Of a stretch of 64,000 bases of DNA, positions 28,001-40,581 are shown piece by piece. Both the position numbers and the translations under genes were made by a program. The notes below the pieces were generated by a model. The model was not told where the DNA came from. It did not search any database and was given only the letters and a program-made list of their open reading frames with translations. Each line of letters starts with the position of its first letter. The first letter of the stretch is position 1. Origin of the DNA: Chrysomallon squamiferum (taxonomy: Eukaryota; Mollusca; Gastropoda; Neomphalida; Peltospiridae); NCBI GenBank assembly GCA_012295275.1, contig CM022679.1, positions 11,298,669 through 11,362,668 on the forward strand, read 5' to 3'.

Positions 28001-29501
28001 ATATTTTCACGATTTACCTGAATACCTCCATAACAAGTGTATCACCGGAAGCATCCACCATTGCCATCGATTCATCATGAGATCGACCGGAAGTAGACTG
28101 TCCATTAATGCTAACAATGACGTCCCCCTCTTTAATGCCATTTGTATGTGCCTTACTTTTCTTTCTTATCTGAAAGAAGAAAATTCAGTTATTTTCAAGA
28201 ATTAAAAATGTAACATATGAAAAATAGAATCATTTGACAGGTCCTCTGTGACCAACTAAAATAATGAACTATTGCATAATCTGGATAAAAGTTAGGAAGG
28301 TTTGAACCAGGTTTCATTTTTGTAAATTATATCCAAGCTTGGAAAACAACAACAACAACAAAAAAAAAAAAAAAAAAAAACATCACAGATTTTGTCACTG
28401 AAATAAAAAGTTACTAAACATTTAATCATAGCATCATAACATCTTCACTAAATTATTATTATCGTTATTTTAATGCGTATTAGTATACTAATATGGTGGC
28501 AGTAATTTAAGACTTCATACTCTGAGGCATGTTGCACTAATTTTCTGCAAGTAAAAGCCTGAGGTCCTATGCTAACATACTTTTGCTTGGTATGCATTGA
28601 GATTTCATCTTGAGACTTAGTGCATGATGTGAATGAAAATATTTCATTAGTTTAAACATTTTAACAATCTTAAGTCTTCAATATAACTGGAGTATAATGT
28701 AAGCTTATTATTTTGTGATATTTTGCCTGGAAACATCTGAAACAAGATTGCAGAGTATTTCTGCGATATTACAAAACTCTGTTTTAAAATTATTTTTATT
28801 TTGAAGTATATATAATTTAAATTAGAAATTAAACACTGATACAGTGTATATCGACTTATACAAGAGGTAAATATCTATCTTTCTGTATAACCATATATAT
28901 ACACGTCGATCTGACAGTCTCTCTCTCCCTGAATATAACTCTTTGCCTTTTTATTTATCGTCCTCTGTATGCAACGAGATGAACACCCACACATATACAT
29001 ACTTATAAAAGCAAAAATACAAAATAATCACCCCCAAATGTGTGAAACCTGATAAATAATCATTAATAGAAACGTCTAGTTATCATTAGACAAAGCAGAT
29101 TTGCTGAGATCGTTAGGTCACAAGTTTCACACGCAAAAATACAAATAACATTTTCAGGCATGAAATGATTACACAATATTGTGCTAATAGCACCTTCATC
29201 CTGCTTTCAGTGATGAAAGCCATGTGTTGTTATGGTTACCAGAACTTTCGGTTAATTCTTTCGGTATTTCCAACAGATTTGTTTCTGTGCCAATCACTAA
29301 ATCATAAACAGCTAACTGTCTTGGTCGGCCCGCACTTTAGTATCGAGTTAGACGTTTTAGTTTGGGTGAACATAATATATATATACACATACAAAACATA
29401 GCATACGTACATATACACATATTTATATACGAGTATATTATATAGTGTATAATTCACTAGGTATTTCTTTTATCAAAATCTTTTTGTTGCTTTTGTGGTT
29501 T

Positions 29502-29548
<47 letters not shown>

Positions 29549-32471
29549 TTATTATTATTATCTTCATCATCATCATCATCATCATTATCATCATAATTAT
29601 CATTAATGTTGCGAGTGTTTCAGATTTAAAAGATATATATATGATTTTGTTTCTTTACCTCTATGTACTTGGTCCATGCATTCATATTTGTATTCATGCA
29701 TTACTAAAAATAACATCATAAATTCTTGTGCTCACATTTTACATAAAATACCTGGATAAATATTATTCCGATAAGATAACTATAGTACATCGGATAGCTT
29801 GGTAAATAGCTTCATTCTAAGATTTTGAAACATTAAGCGAAACTAAAGATTAAAGTCAGGACAGATTATTTATCCTCGAATTAGAGCACCACGCTGTGAA
29901 GCAGGTTCTAAGGGCTTTTAATGTACTTTCTGTATCTGTAGCCAGTTCTCACACACATCACCTTCCAATAATCATGTGCCCATCAGACCGATTAAATATC
30001 CCAGCACTGCCCAAAGACAAACATGAAAAATAAAAACGTATGGTCAAAACAAGTTTCTGCATCAACACCTGATGCTTCTTGTCAGTCTCACCTTGATGGA
30101 TGTAAATAAACATTTCCCAAAACGTAAACAACTGAACTGCACACCTTACTGCTCATCTAGCAAGATTATTATTGTGTACAGAAGACAGACTGCAGCCATA
30201 ACTGTTAATTAATGTTATCGATGAGACGTCTAAACTTCTGGGTTTTATCTTTTTCCTTATTATTTTGCTTGTAAAACTGTTGTAGGTTGATTTTCAAGTG
30301 GATATTTAGGGCAGAGCAACTTTCGTTAAAACAAGAATAAAGAAGACGGAACCTCCCCTATCGGGCATTTCTGTAGGGTGGTGTTGTGAGTTCGAGACTT
30401 TCTTGATATCCTCCCGTCAGCAGTACACATAAATACATACAAAAACATATCATTATTTACACACGTGCACTGTACACCAGAAGCGGTCATAAGTGTTTTT
30501 CTCCGTTTCTGAATGTGCACATTTCAACTTCTCCTAGTTTATAATCGAAAAAGATTAGACCAGGGAGTGACTGCAGATTTAATCATTAAGCAAAAATAAA
30601 TATTAAAATGAAAAATATTATTATTCGTTTAAAATTATTAGTTTTGTAACAGTTATGTTCTACTTGAACATTTCAATGTATGCGATATATGTTGCCCCTT
30701 ATTAAACTCAATACTTAACCAGTTACAAATACACGTTGTAACAGTATGTCCTGTAATTCATCTACAAACATTTCTCTAATAAAATACAAAACAAAACAAA
30801 AAAAAAACTAAAAATAAGAATGTAACCCCATATGGTTCAAGGTCACTAAAGTGATGGTTCTACGCCAACTTTCTTGAGTCATGAGCGAATGTGTTGAGTG
30901 GAAGTTTGGCATACACATGTGTCGCTAACCTCGAATGCACGCAGAACAGAGAATTAAAGCCACAAGTATCGTGTTACATACACAAATATGCGCAACTGGT
31001 AATGTAAGAGTGCAATGTCAGTGTATGTTATATCTTTATTACGAGTTACACGTGCTATGCTAGGATATGTCTGTAAGATAAATCACTGACAAAAAGACAG
31101 AGACAGAGACAGATAGATAGTGAAGAATGTGCGTGTGTGTGTCTACGTGTGTGTGTATTTTCTCTTAAGTCAAACATTAAGAACATAAAAGTATTATGTA
31201 ATAAAATGTGCATGTGTTTGTGTGTGTGTGAGTGTGTGTGTGTGTGTGTTTAATATATGGGTGAACATTTGCTTAAACTTCGGTAAACATTGTTATTGTT
31301 AGGTGTGAAACGTGCTTTTAGTACAATGGTAATAAATGAGATGAAACCTGCTGCCGCCACTATTACTAATACAGATCAGCAACAATGGATTTCTTATCAG
31401 AAGAAAAGTGAGAGGTGGTTAATTTTTGGCATGATAGAAGTATTCAAGCATGTTTGACGTGAACATCCTCCAACCTCGCCAGAGTTCTGTACAAGAGAGG
31501 CTGGGAATTCTGAATAACTGCTATATAAATATGAACATCACATGTTTCTGCGTTACAGGAATTGTTAAAATACGCACAGGTCTCACGTCACCCTACAGTT
31601 AACTCTAGGTATGAGTCAGATGCAGTATGACTTTAATACTTAACACTCTTGCCTTATAACCAGTAACTGAATCTGGGCAGCTTCGACACTCTTTCGATAC
31701 TGTTAGTTAGATCTGAACCACCCGTGATGTTTGTACAATCATTCACTTGTTGTTGATACATTGTTGGATATAAACGGCTCCCAGGACGAAGATAAGACAG
31801 GCGGTATCTTTAAAACATAGACTACGTCTTTGTTTACCTAGCAATATTTCTTATTTTATTATCGCAAAACAAAGATTATTTAGCATGATGGTTCTTCCAA
31901 AGATAACAAGTGAAAAGCGAAAAATCGGGAAACCTTTTTTGTATCAACACAATGAAATACTGATTTGGAAAGAGAAAAGTTTACCATTTTTATTATGAAA
32001 AACTGCATGGACATCTTGTTCGTTTAAAGATAGGGCATAGAGCCTTTATAAGTTTGGATCAAAGTAAATAAATCAAAACAATGTGCTGTTATGTAATTTT
32101 AGCAATCGAATGTTGAATTTAAACGAGAATTTTCAAAGGCTGGGCTAAAATAAGAGCGGAAGAAGAATATGGACGAGGGCCTAGATAACATGAAAGATCA
32201 AACAGTATGTATACAACTGTTTCAAAGAGTTTATTTTTATTTTGTAAGAGACATGTAGATAGATATGGTTTTGAAATTGTATTACTGGCGGTCTTAGCTC
32301 TACAAATAAGCAATACATAAAAATACAGCAATAGATGAAGCAAAGCTATCATGACAAAAACTTTTTACAGAATTTAGTTTTGTATTATTTTTAAATATAA
32401 TGACTATACTATCTGAAGTATATTTTACATACACAGACATATTTAGAGAGAGATAAACATACAGAAAAAAA

Positions 32472-32527
<56 letters not shown>

Positions 32528-35500
32528 TGACAACGTCAATGCCCTGTAGGTTTTTAAACATTTACGTACATCCGGAAATTAAATTTATGGGGAGAAAAAA
32601 GAAAGAACAAAAACATTTCTTTGTTCAAGTTTTCCAATTTATGAAAATTTCCTGACCGAGGTCAGTAGACCACTTGTGTCTAAGATAGGCGTTTTCTGAT
32701 TGTGTAGTTAATACAACAGTATTTTACTAAAAAAAAAGAAAAAGAGGGGCGGATAAAACGTGTATTATTTCTGAAAATTAACTTACTAATAAATAAATTA
32801 AATATTTGCAGTCGATAATCTAACATCATATTAAAATAATAACGGTCACTTTGTATCGCCATCTGAAAATAGTTTCATACAATAAAGTTATGAACTGTAA
32901 TGCGCATTGTAGTAAAATGAAATCGTGACAGTGTCCCCAGAACAGATCTGTCGACAAACTGAATATGTTTACATAATGTTTAGAATTAAAATAGTGAATA
33001 TGAAATAAACTCAAGTTCAGTGTCTTCAAATAGGTTAACGCATGACTGTGTAAACAAATCGAAGGTAAATATGATAGTACAAATAGGTTGAATGTTCTTA
33101 TCTTTTTTTAAGGTATTTGCGCTTTCAAAACGGCGAGGTAACCATAGCTCAGATATTCGCTTCAAGGAAGGGGATAATGTATTGTTTGTTTAGGGATGTG
33201 TTTTTGATCAGACTAAGATCAAGAATGTAAAAGAGGAAGACGTCCTGCTGTCACTTTAAAATTTCAAATCTTAATGATCACTTGCTCATTGTATGTCTAT
33301 CTCTATCTTCCACGTATAAATAAATAAGTATTAACATTATATGCATGTGTGTGTTTAAGTGTACTTGCGAGTATATGCTTAAATTTAGTTTTCTTTCTTT
33401 TCTTTTTGTTTCTTTTTTTTTTAATGAAAAATGGTTAATCTTGAAATAGGGCGTTCAAAATGAATATCAGCTCTGGAAAAGTTAGACTTCTACAAGAATA
33501 ACCAGAAGAGGCAAAGGTTTATATCTGAAATAACTTACAAGTTCTGATTTTCGCGAAAGGTCATTAAACCCAAGATGTCACTTTAAATTGAAACCGTTCT
33601 ACATTCTGGATTTCCACGAATGCTGTGTGGATGAAACAGAGGAAGTAGCAACAAAAACAAATTACTTTGTATTTCAACATGTCTAAATCAAACCAAATAC
33701 CACACAGTGCTGATGTTTCCAACAGCTGAGCGAACACTGTTATGTAGGGTATCTCTCTCGTCATACCCTCGGCCGATTTACCGAAGTCTTGAAGACACAA
33801 TCACAGAAATCCAAACTGTTGTTACTGTTTGTCATTTAATTTTCTTTTTGTAATATTTTATTAAATATGTATTTTACATTGACCGTGCAAAGTATGTGAA
33901 CTGCGATTTTCTTAACTTGAAGTTTGTATATATATATATCAAAAAGGTAAGCTAATATTTAAAATAATTTACTTTACTGCGTTAAAAGCATCTCTTGATG
34001 CTAATCGGTTTTGGATTTTCTCCCTTATATTATTATCTATATATAGCAATATGTCTGACATCTGATAACGAATACATTTTGAGGAGTGATTAAGTAAACA
34101 TTCATTCATTCCTCAACAGTTGTTATTATTTTTCTTTTATTCCACTTCTTTACTTAAAATATTCAAATGCTGACGAATTCACAATTCTGTTCGAAATAAT
34201 GATGAAGCACGTATGTTTTGAATACAATTAAGAAATTTTAGTCTTACATTGATGTTCAGTATAACCTAAGCGGCTTTATACAGTTTCTTCGTCTTCTTGT
34301 TAGTACCCAATACGAGGATACGCTCTAGATAGGTTTCAATCTCAAGGCAGCTGACACAATCATAAAAGAGCAAAACCATTTGATTAATGGGAAGGTCTGA
34401 GGTGTATAAAAGGGTAGCAGTAATAGTACAAGTTCATGTTACTCCCTCTGTTTGGCAGAAGAATGTTTCATATCACTGCAAACATATGACATTTATAACT
34501 ATTTGACATCAGCACTGTACCGAATGACCGACTGTCTGCACTAAATGCCTGCGATCCGAAACAGATAAACTTATAAGAAAACATTTTTCTTATCTTGTTT
34601 ACGTTGAATGCTACTGACCTTAACGGTACCTGTTAATTGGGATTTCCATTTCCTCTAAAGGAGGAACACATTTCGAAAGGAAAAACTTAAGTTTAGCGCG
34701 TTCGAGTCTATGAACATATAATTATACACTTTTTAAATTCTGTAACAACTTGTTGCAGACATCTGTCATCTGTTGGGCATACTGCACTGTCTATCTGTGA
34801 TAAGTATTTTAAGATTTATTTAGTGGACTGGTTGCATAATTAACATGATAGTTAATGTCTGTGAAAATAAGTTTATATTATATAAACTACTGATATATGT
34901 TCGTACACAGTTAAATTCATGTCCTCTTTGTCTGCCGACTTTCTTTGTTGTAATCTTTTCGCGTGGTCAGAACATTTTCATTAGAAAGTACTTTGTGTCA
35001 TTCGTAATCTATTTCCATTGAAAAACTATAATATATCAGATAAGTAATTTTTATTACCAGTGGCGGGATTAACAAAACAGACGGTTGTTCGCTGCTGATG
35101 TTTATTGTGGAAAGGTTAAGGACCTATAAGTCTGCAAGGTCTGGATAGGAAACAACAAAACAAAACAGAACTGAGATCAGAAATCCAGTAAAAAAAATAT
35201 TCCATTCATTTCATTTCTTTAAGATAAGATCCACAACCAAATGGTGGAAATGCATTGTGTAAAATATACATCTGGGTTGTTTTGTTGTCTGTTATTATTT
35301 CTACTCAAGAATACAAAAGCAAAAGACTATACAATCAGGTTTATACAAAGTTTCCTATTTGGCGAATTGTGGATAAGTTTTTTGTTTTTTTTCTAACTTT
35401 CTGCCATATGTCAGAAATCTAATCGTCTCAGATTAAACAATACACTTATGTATCGCCAAACAAATATTTCTTCCCGTTCTTTCAAGATAGGTCGAGAGAA

Positions 35501-35905
35501 AAGTCAGTCGACATATCTCGGCATGAATCGACCCAACTCGGAATGCCAGTGATGATCTGACATTTACAAAATGTGATAACCACGTCAGCAAATTTCAGAA
35601 CTATCAGAAATATGATCAGCAGAGCTTTGACGGTTTGTTTCTCCCAGTACAAAATCATCATGATTTTGTCGATAATACAAGAATGAAAGTTTCGTAATAA
35701 TTTAATTTCTGAAATCTGTTTAATCTCAGTAATCAATCAGCGGCAAAGATGATCAAACTAATTTTATCAAAGTTTTCAAGATTTTGATTAAGAATAAATT
35801 TACAAAGTGCTGTTTATATCGATTATTTAATAAAGTTACAGTAAGTGCTAGTTTCATGAAGGGATGATCCATTTGAGAAAGAAAAGGTGTCTTAAAAAAA
35901 TGTAT

Positions 35906-35950
<45 letters not shown>

Positions 35951-35960
35951 TAGTAGTATA

Positions 35961-36003
<43 letters not shown>

Positions 36004-37390
36004 ACAAACAAATAATGTATTCCATGATTGTAAAGTAAAATAAACTAATTAAATTCAAACAGTTTTAAAAAAAAACACTTCTAAAACGTAATTTTTAACA
36101 GATGACGAGAAATCAAGTATGTTAATTAATCACTATATTCTAGAGCATAAAGAAAAAAACACCCTGAAAACACTGAAGTTCGTAGAACAAGGTTAAGGGT
36201 GTTGGCCTGTTCTAAGTAATTACTAAAGCATTCTGAAGTGAAGACTAAAATTTTATTGTTATTGTTTACCTGAAGAAAAAAGCTAAATAACGTGAAAAAT
36301 ATAGAGAGTTATTGAACAAGAGACAGAAATAGATATATAGACAAAAAGACAGACATACAGACATAGATAGATGGATTGAGGAAGGAGGTTTGCTGCGAAT
36401 TTCCAATTCCTTTTCTAATCGTTATTAATAAAATTATAATTAGATATATAAATGCCAAATAAATTAATAATCATTTTCCATAACTTAACATCATTGAAAA
36501 CATATCTTTATACATATTACTTTTTTAAAATTGTTTTATTTTATGCTCTAACATTCGTCATCAGTCATGCGATCCAAGTATTTACTTTGTCGCATCCACT
36601 AATATTAAGTGTAAACGATATTGTTTGCAACATATTTGCTAACGAATGAACATGTACTTGAGAAAGCTCGGCAAATTCCATGCACCTGGACCGCCTGCTC
36701 TGCTGCATACGACAGCCGCTGGAGTGGCGCGATTTTTGTTTTTGGTGGTTACACAATAAACACAACAGTCGTCTGCAGTCTTCACACACGGATCAAATTT
36801 CAAGTGCAAATTAGCAGAAACGCTGCATCGCAACAGCGACTGCTCAGTTTACGTTAAGCATATAATATTTATTCTCTCAAATATTTACTGTTGTGCTTTA
36901 TAAAAAGCGTACATATATGGTTGACTGACTCACTGACTGGTTGACTGATTGATGGGTTAATTTATTAAATGACTGAATTGTCTGTTAATTGATTCGAAGA
37001 CAGTGTAATGGGAAGGGAAACTCAAAATCGTGATATGATAACAAATAAGGTTTTAGTGCATGCAGTAATTAGAAGAAAACTGTTAAATATTCTGTATTAC
37101 AGTAAACAGATAATTATCATTGTTAAATAACCAAATTCAGTAATGTGAATTATCTATATCCCTCGCTTCTAGACAGTAAGCAAAACTGGTATATAAAATT
37201 CATCACAGAATGTAAATAATAATCTTTTTTATTCATTGTACTACACATTCACATAGAAAACACATAAAAACACATAGGCTAAACTACTTACCTTAGAAAC
37301 TATCAGGGGTACAGATTCTCCTCCCATGAGTCGAAATCCCCATGGAGCACCCCCGGACAGGGTGACCTGTATCTTTTCCCCCGTGCCCAT
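22099..37390 (-). CDS. PDZ-domain synaptopodin-2/Zasp-like cytoskeletal adaptor, 5 coding exons
   Basis: Coding exons in transcript order: 37390-37292, 28169-28018, 27617-26665, 23982-23107, 22472-22099. All are GT-AG, phases agree, and the sum is 2454 nt (817 aa). The start ATG is the first after an in-frame TGA. An N-terminal PDZ domain (about residues 7-84) has SGGAPWGFRL, where PWGF replaces the GLGF carboxylate loop, and EGDVIVSINGQ. The middle is disordered and Gln-rich (27180-27000). The fourth exon holds two motifs like those of the synaptopodin family, ARGATMFAKRQKKSSKWIH and GRLFEKRRVRAEKWIVDE, then SPWEAALKNPSGD. The tail is Pro/Ser-rich with PVAPKPG, a likely SH3 ligand. Family members bind alpha-actinin, filamin and actin at Z-discs and stress fibres, so a muscle or contractile role is inferred. 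The choice between synaptopodin-2-like and Zasp-like is unsettled: no LIM domain or extra exons are seen, but isoforms may exist. Confidence 0.85.
24055..24240. repeat. A-rich and (CAA)n low-complexity tract in an intron
   Basis: A (CAA)n run at about 24060-24090 is followed by long A-rich, AAG-rich sequence, inside the intron between the exons ending at 26665 and starting at 23982. Frames across it code only Lys/Asn or Phe/Leu runs and are not genes. Confidence 0.9.
32477..32523. repeat. (GA)n microsatellite
   Basis: Pure run of GA/AG dinucleotides within the large intron. Confidence 0.97.
35908..36003. repeat. (ATA)n and (TAAA)n microsatellites
   Basis: Two adjacent pure runs, trinucleotide then tetranucleotide. 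The minus-strand frame through them encodes only poly-Ile and Leu/Phe repeats and is not a gene. Confidence 0.95.
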
Positions 37391-37470
37391 GACTGAGCGG
37401 GTAGTTCCGTGAACTACAGGGCTGTTTCTCTTAATGCGTCATCGGTGCGCTGAATTGCACGTCACACTAT
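37391..37470 (-). other. 5' UTR part of the first coding exon of the synaptopodin-2-like gene
   Basis: On the minus strand a good acceptor (pyrimidine-rich TTTTTCTTCTGCAG) ends at 37471, so the exon would begin at 37470 and the first 80 nt are untranslated. An in-frame TGA lies upstream of the ATG. At least one further non-coding exon upstream (higher coordinates) is therefore expected, but I could not locate it. Confidence 0.6.
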
Positions 37471-38838
37471 CTGCAGAAGAAAAACAAGAAAGAGAATGAA
37501 GCCATCGCATGGGGTTATTGTCAACATGGTTACGTTAGCTCTATGACATACCCAGATCGAAGTATAGATAATGAGAAATACCACACGTGTTTAAGTAAAT
37601 AAACACAGATCTCGGCGCATATTTTATCACCTTACTAGAAGCTGTAAAGATATTTTCTGGAAATTCCGAATCACACAGTTACTGTCGGAACAAATTACGA
37701 TGCGTATAACCACTTATTTTCTGAAACTTAATTTCACCGAACTGCAGAAGTTGAGATGTTTTCTAAAACATAATCAGAACGATTTTTTTTTTTCTTTCTT
37801 TCTTTCTCTTTGCAATATTAAGGGGGGGGGAGAAAAAGAAAAGAACTTTTGCAGACACTATAATCTTTTCAAAAACAATAATCGATCATGCACTAATACT
37901 GGAATAGGGAAAAACTCACTGTCCCGATTTCCGCGAGGTAAATTACTTTCATCGCTGCAACTCGAGGTACAAGTGCATTGTGCGATTTGAAGTACAAGCG
38001 AGGTAAATGTTGTTTACACTGCCGCCCAATACTATCGCATATGAAACGCGCTTACTTGTAATTGAACTCTCGTGTCTGAGTGAGAACCTACATAAAGATA
38101 TGTTATGTACTGAAGTTCGTCTTCGTAGTTAATGAGGTAAGGCTGTTTACAAGACGTTGCACTGCAAACTTGTTTATCTTTATTATCTGAGTGTAAATAC
38201 ATATATTATTATGTACTGACACGAAAAAAATAAATGGGTATAACGTCATAAATTTTGATTTAACTCACTTTAAAATGAGTTTTAATCATTTAAAAGAAAA
38301 CACCATAAAATGAGTTATTAAAGAGACAACCTATAAACTAAGATAACTTGTTGTTTTTTTGTTGTTGTTGTTGTTGTTGTTGTTATTATTATTATTATTA
38401 TTATTGTTATTATTATTGTTGTTGTTATTATTATTATAAAATAGTATTTTCAGCTACAGAAGTGCTTCATCATTCAAAGAAATTCCTAAAATTATGAATT
38501 AGTAATTGACTTTGTACAATGGTAACATGATTGTCAAAGATTGCAACATGGTCGTTCTTTGATCTTTACTGATAGAACATTGCTTGCATTACAACATTGT
38601 TTGGCACGTGTTACCCACATGATGACTGGCATCATTAATTTCATTTCATTCTAAACAATCTAGACTGTCCTGTTTTTAATTAGCAGTGATCTGTTTTTAA
38701 TTACCAATATTCTCTTGTTTAATCAAGGGTGTTCACATCTGCATACACAAACAAATACACACACATTATATTCTTACAAATATTTCCATACATTTATACA
38801 ATACTCACATAAGCACCATATCTCTACACCAAATATGC

Positions 38839-38841
<3 letters not shown>

Positions 38842-38886
<45 letters not shown>
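38842..38886. repeat. (CA)n microsatellite
   Basis: Uninterrupted CA dinucleotide run of about 22 units. Confidence 0.97.
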
Positions 38887-38887
<1 letters not shown>

Positions 38888-39328
38888 CCATCCCATACAT
38901 TATTCTATATATCCAGACAGACAGGCAGACAAATATGAACATACAAAATGCACGGACAAAATATTTGTATTTGAAATTGATAATTTCAGCTCGATTTAGA
39001 CCTCGTTTTTAATAATTAATACAGAAATATCAACCTCATTCTTCTCACTTGAAACTTTAATAGTAAAAAAAAACACTGGTCTAACTTCAAAGCTGAAGAA
39101 AATCGTTAAACATTTTACAGATAAAGTAAATTGAAGTCATATCTTGCAGACATTACTTGAGAAGAGCTAATAACACTTATCTTTGAATTAGTTCAAAACG
39201 ATAATGTTTAATTCCTTGTGGAATTCATCATTACATAATATAAAAATGCTTATTAATATTGTAAGATAACTTGCCAAATTTGTTTGCTACGTATTAAAAA
39301 CTGTAATAGCTTAAATAATAATAAAAAT

Positions 39329-39400
39329 GCTTAGAGCGCTGGCCTAGAGCCTGTGGCCATTTTGTCTAGTGTTTCGAGACTTCATTATCAAAGTTTTGGG
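39329..39400 (+). repeat. tRNA-derived SINE-like fragment
   Basis: The sequence TTAGAGCGCTGGCC resembles the D-arm/anticodon part of a tRNA (A-box side). About 30 nt on is GTTTCGAGACT, close to a pol III B box (GTTCGANNC) with one extra T. The spacing fits a decayed tRNA-derived SINE head. The acceptor stem cannot be paired, so this is not a functional tRNA gene. Confidence 0.5.
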
Positions 39401-40540
39401 TATGTGCTTTCCCATCTTTTGGAGGTACATATATACCTTTCTACCAAAGTCTAGCGCATGAGATAGCGTAGATACTTTTTTCTCTTATTTTATCATCATA
39501 TAAATATAATTTGAAAAAATACAGTTTCAGATTTAATAACTGGCAAACTAAATTTGTGGAGATTTCGTTAATATTTTTCATTCAGTAATAATATTAGAAC
39601 TATGTTTTCAGAATGAATATTGATACTTCATTCTTTTGTAATATATTTTCATATTATTATTATTGTTGTCGTTGTTGTAATATTAGTTCTTGTTATTACT
39701 GTTGTTTTAATCCTTAATAAAGGTGAAAAATACAACACTTTCACAACAAAACGTATGTCGGTAACTGAGATGATAATGATATATCACGAAGGTATTTGCT
39801 GGGAACGCTGGTAAATGAAAGTAGATGATAAAAGAGAACCCACTGTCAGGTGAGAAAACCGCGTAGGTGGTTTTATGATCGTGTACGATGTTAGCAGACA
39901 GCTACAACGTTCAACAGTTGGCTTTTTCTTCAGATGCAGATTTTTTTCCCACAGAAATGAAACAAAAAATATCATTCTGAGGATGTTAGTAATGTTAAGG
40001 ATTTCTTCACTTCGGGACAATAATTCATATCAGAGGCAGCATAACATCTCGAAGAACCATTTCTGACCAATACATGCTGAACCAGTAATCTGCGCTATCA
40101 ACGAAAGAAATATTAAGTCTTGCAGATGACACTGGATACATTCCAGTAACAGATGTAACTGAATGTGCATTAGTTCAATAAACCAATGACGCAAAACGCG
40201 TGGTTGTTTTCCAACCATGATCTCTGTGAGTCTAAATCGGTATATCTAAAGATATGGTGCCTGGAATCCAAAACTGTTTGATATGAAAACAGAATAGAAT
40301 AGACACGTGGCCTGGCAACTGGCGAATGACTTTGCCTTCGTTTTCAGCGTCTATTTAGATAATATTTCACTGGACTATATCTCTAATATGATTAAACGAA
40401 GTCATTATTTCTGATTGCGTGAGAATTTAACAACTCGAGAGGCCATGGAAGCATTTAACTGCCGAGAAATATCTTAATTAAAGACATCTCATTATGTTTT
40501 AATATAATGTTGTTACAATTTTTTTCTAAAGGACAGAGAG

Positions 40541-40548
40541 ATGATGAC

Positions 40549-40581
<33 letters not shown>
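40541..40581. repeat. (GAT)n microsatellite
   Basis: Run of GAT units with one GAC interruption. Confidence 0.95.

Larger units (their letters stand above)
28170..37291 (-). other. 9.1 kb intron 1 of the synaptopodin-2-like gene
   Basis: The intron splits the PDZ domain after residue 33 (phase 0). I see no coding exon in it. It contains (TTTA)n at about 29505-29550 followed by TTA and CAT runs, (GA)n at 32477-32523, (ATA)n at about 35908-35945, (TAAA)n at about 35959-36003, GT-rich tracts near 31130-31250, and two isolated pol III B-box-like sites (30390-30398, 34700-34708). The first of these shares TTCGAGACTT with the SINE-like fragment near 39370. Confidence 0.75.

Noticed and set aside
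31620-31730. Possible tRNA-like sequence with box-like motifs
   Set aside because: The A and B box matches are on inconsistent strands and spacing, and no cloverleaf can be drawn.
33564-33800. 78-codon minus-strand frame with mixed composition
   Set aside because: No recognisable family, no clear exon borders, and it lies inside a large intron.
35753-36058. 101-codon frame with poly-Ile and Leu/Phe repeats
   Set aside because: It is made by ATA and TAAA microsatellites.
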